The notes under the pieces were generated by a model. The model saw only the letters and a program-made list of their open reading frames with translations, made no database searches and had not been told where the DNA came from. Both the position numbers and the translations under genes were made by a program. From NCBI GenBank assembly GCA_002347905.1, contig DDYJ01000125.1, forward strand, positions 1 through 6,563: a stretch of 6,563 nucleotides of DNA. Reading direction: 5' to 3'. This DNA is from Comamonadaceae bacterium UBA2237 (GTDB lineage Bacteria > Pseudomonadota > Gammaproteobacteria > Burkholderiales > Burkholderiaceae_C). Of the stretch, positions 5,650 through 6,563 are shown one piece after another. The stretch's first letter is position 1, and each line of letters starts with the position of its first letter.

Positions 5650-6563
5650 ATGGCCCGCACCCTGTATGACAAGATTTGGGACGAACACGTCGTCCACACC
5701 GAAGAAGACGGCACCGCCATCCTCTACATAGACCGCCATCTGGTGCATGAAGTTACCAGCCCCCAAGCGTTTGAAGGCATTCGTCAGGCGGGGCGCAAAG
5801 TCTGGCGCGTCAGCTCCATCGTTGCCACCGCCGACCACAACACGCCCACCACCGGATGGGAGTTGGGTTATGACGGCATTACCGATCCTATTAGCAAAGA
5901 ACAAGTCACCACCCTAGACGCGAACATCAAAGCATTTGGTGCTGCTGCGTTTTTCCCATTCCTGTCCAAACGCCAAGGTATCGTGCATGTGATTGGCCCT
6001 GAAAACGGCGCTACTTTGCCTGGCATGACCGTTGTTTGTGGCGATAGCCACACCTCCACCCACGGTGCGTTTGGTGCGTTGGCGCACGGCATCGGTACTT
6101 CTGAGGTCGAGCATGTGATGGCGACTCAAACATTGCTAGCCAAAAAAGCCAAGAATATGCGCGTGTCGGTCGAAGGCACGCTGCAAAAAGGGATCACTGC
6201 CAAAGACATCGTGCTGGCCATCATTGGCAAGATTGGTACCGCGGGCGGCACTGGTTACACGATTGAATTCGCTGGCTCCGCCATTCGCAGTCTCAGCATG
6301 GAAGGCCGCATGACGCTGTGCAATATGGCGATCGAAGGCGGTGCACGTGCTGGCTTAGTGGCTGTTGACGACAAAACAATTGAATACGTCAAAGGCCGTT
6401 TATTGGCACCCGGTACTGACAAAGCGACAGGCAAGTTTGTCGGTGGCACCGAATGGGACCAAGCCATGGCTTATTGGAAAACCCTGCACTCCGACGCAGA
6501 TGCTAAGTTTGATGCAACTGTCGAACTCAATGCTGCTGACATATTGCCCCAAGTCACATGGGG
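5650..6563 (+). CDS. leuC: 3-isopropylmalate dehydratase large subunit LeuC (first 304 residues; runs off the right edge)
   Basis: LeuC with LeuD forms the cytoplasmic Fe-S isomerase that converts 2-isopropylmalate to 3-isopropylmalate in leucine synthesis. The start [10 protein letters not shown] and the blocks [17 protein letters not shown] (25-41), [10 protein letters not shown] (59-68), [17 protein letters not shown] (110-126), [20 protein letters not shown] (128-147), [12 protein letters not shown] (149-160) and [16 protein letters not shown] (216-231) are hallmark aconitase-family active-site segments. About two thirds of the usual roughly 470 residues are present. The three cysteines that bind the 4Fe-4S cluster lie in the missing part. 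Compared with my memory of E. coli LeuC there is an extra segment of about ten residues at 255-266 ([12 protein letters not shown]), and 70-108 belongs to the longer variant common in Burkholderiales. The reading frame is intact to the last base. It has its own ribosome binding site and is functionally unrelated to the upstream envelope genes. Confidence 0.97.
   Translation, partial: MARTLYDKIWDEHVVHTEEDGTAILYIDRHLVHEVTSPQAFEGIRQAGRKVWRVSSIVATADHNTPTTGWELGYDGITDPISKEQVTTLDANIKAFGAAAFFPFLSKRQGIVHVIGPENGATLPGMTVVCGDSHTSTHGAFGALAHGIGTSEVEHVMATQTLLAKKAKNMRVSVEGTLQKGITAKDIVLAIIGKIGTAGGTGYTIEFAGSAIRSLSMEGRMTLCNMAIEGGARAGLVAVDDKTIEYVKGRLLAPGTDKATGKFVGGTEWDQAMAYWKTLHSDADAKFDATVELNAADILPQVTW

Noticed and set aside
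5602..5904. 100-residue open frame on the minus strand across the leuC start
   Set aside because: It is antisense to conserved LeuC and its Gly/Val-rich composition is what reversed LeuC codons give.

Overview
The window looks like chromosomal DNA of a Gram-negative betaproteobacterium, most likely a Comamonadaceae-type Burkholderiales (Limnohabitans/Rhodoferax-like). The basis is the character of the LptF and LeuC proteins, recognised from memory and not by search, plus roughly half-GC base composition. No tRNA, rRNA, CRISPR array or insertion sequence is visible, and no stretch over 300 bases lacks a gene.

Layout: bases 1-979 hold a minus-strand pair, a PAP2-type membrane phosphatase followed by a UDP-glucuronate 4-epimerase-like gene joined by an ATGA stop/start overlap. 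The epimerase runs off the left edge. A 65-base divergent intergenic region (980-1044) separates them from a tight plus-strand run. That run is a flippase-like (LPG_synthase_TM / UPF0104) membrane protein (1045-1959), a polyprenyl-phosphate GT2 glycosyltransferase (1985-3007), a GT39/ArnT-like membrane glycosyltransferase (about 3012-4466) and lptF (4479-5579). Gaps in the run are 25, 4 and 12 bases. After 70 bases, leuC (5650 to the right edge) begins with its own good ribosome binding site and is probably a separate transcription unit.

How the genes could work together (inference): the set matches the steps needed to decorate lipopolysaccharide with a lipid-carried uronic acid. The epimerase would make UDP-galacturonate. 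The GT2 enzyme would load the sugar onto undecaprenyl phosphate at the inner membrane face, and the flippase-like protein would turn it over. The GT39 enzyme would transfer it in the periplasm to lipid A or core, possibly at a position cleared of phosphate by the PAP2 enzyme. LptF, in the same gene run, then exports LPS. Rhizobium and Caulobacter make related galacturonate-modified lipid A with RgtE/RgtA-D and LpxE/LpxF-type enzymes. This window could be a compact betaproteobacterial version with a candidate flippase attached. Sugar, acceptor and phosphatase target cannot be fixed from sequence alone.

Sequence oddities: non-ATG starts on both sides of the divergent region, an identical CGTAAAAT octamer before the first plus-strand gene and before leuC, a C7 tract between the catalytic motifs of the phosphatase, and a change in codon style part-way through lptF.
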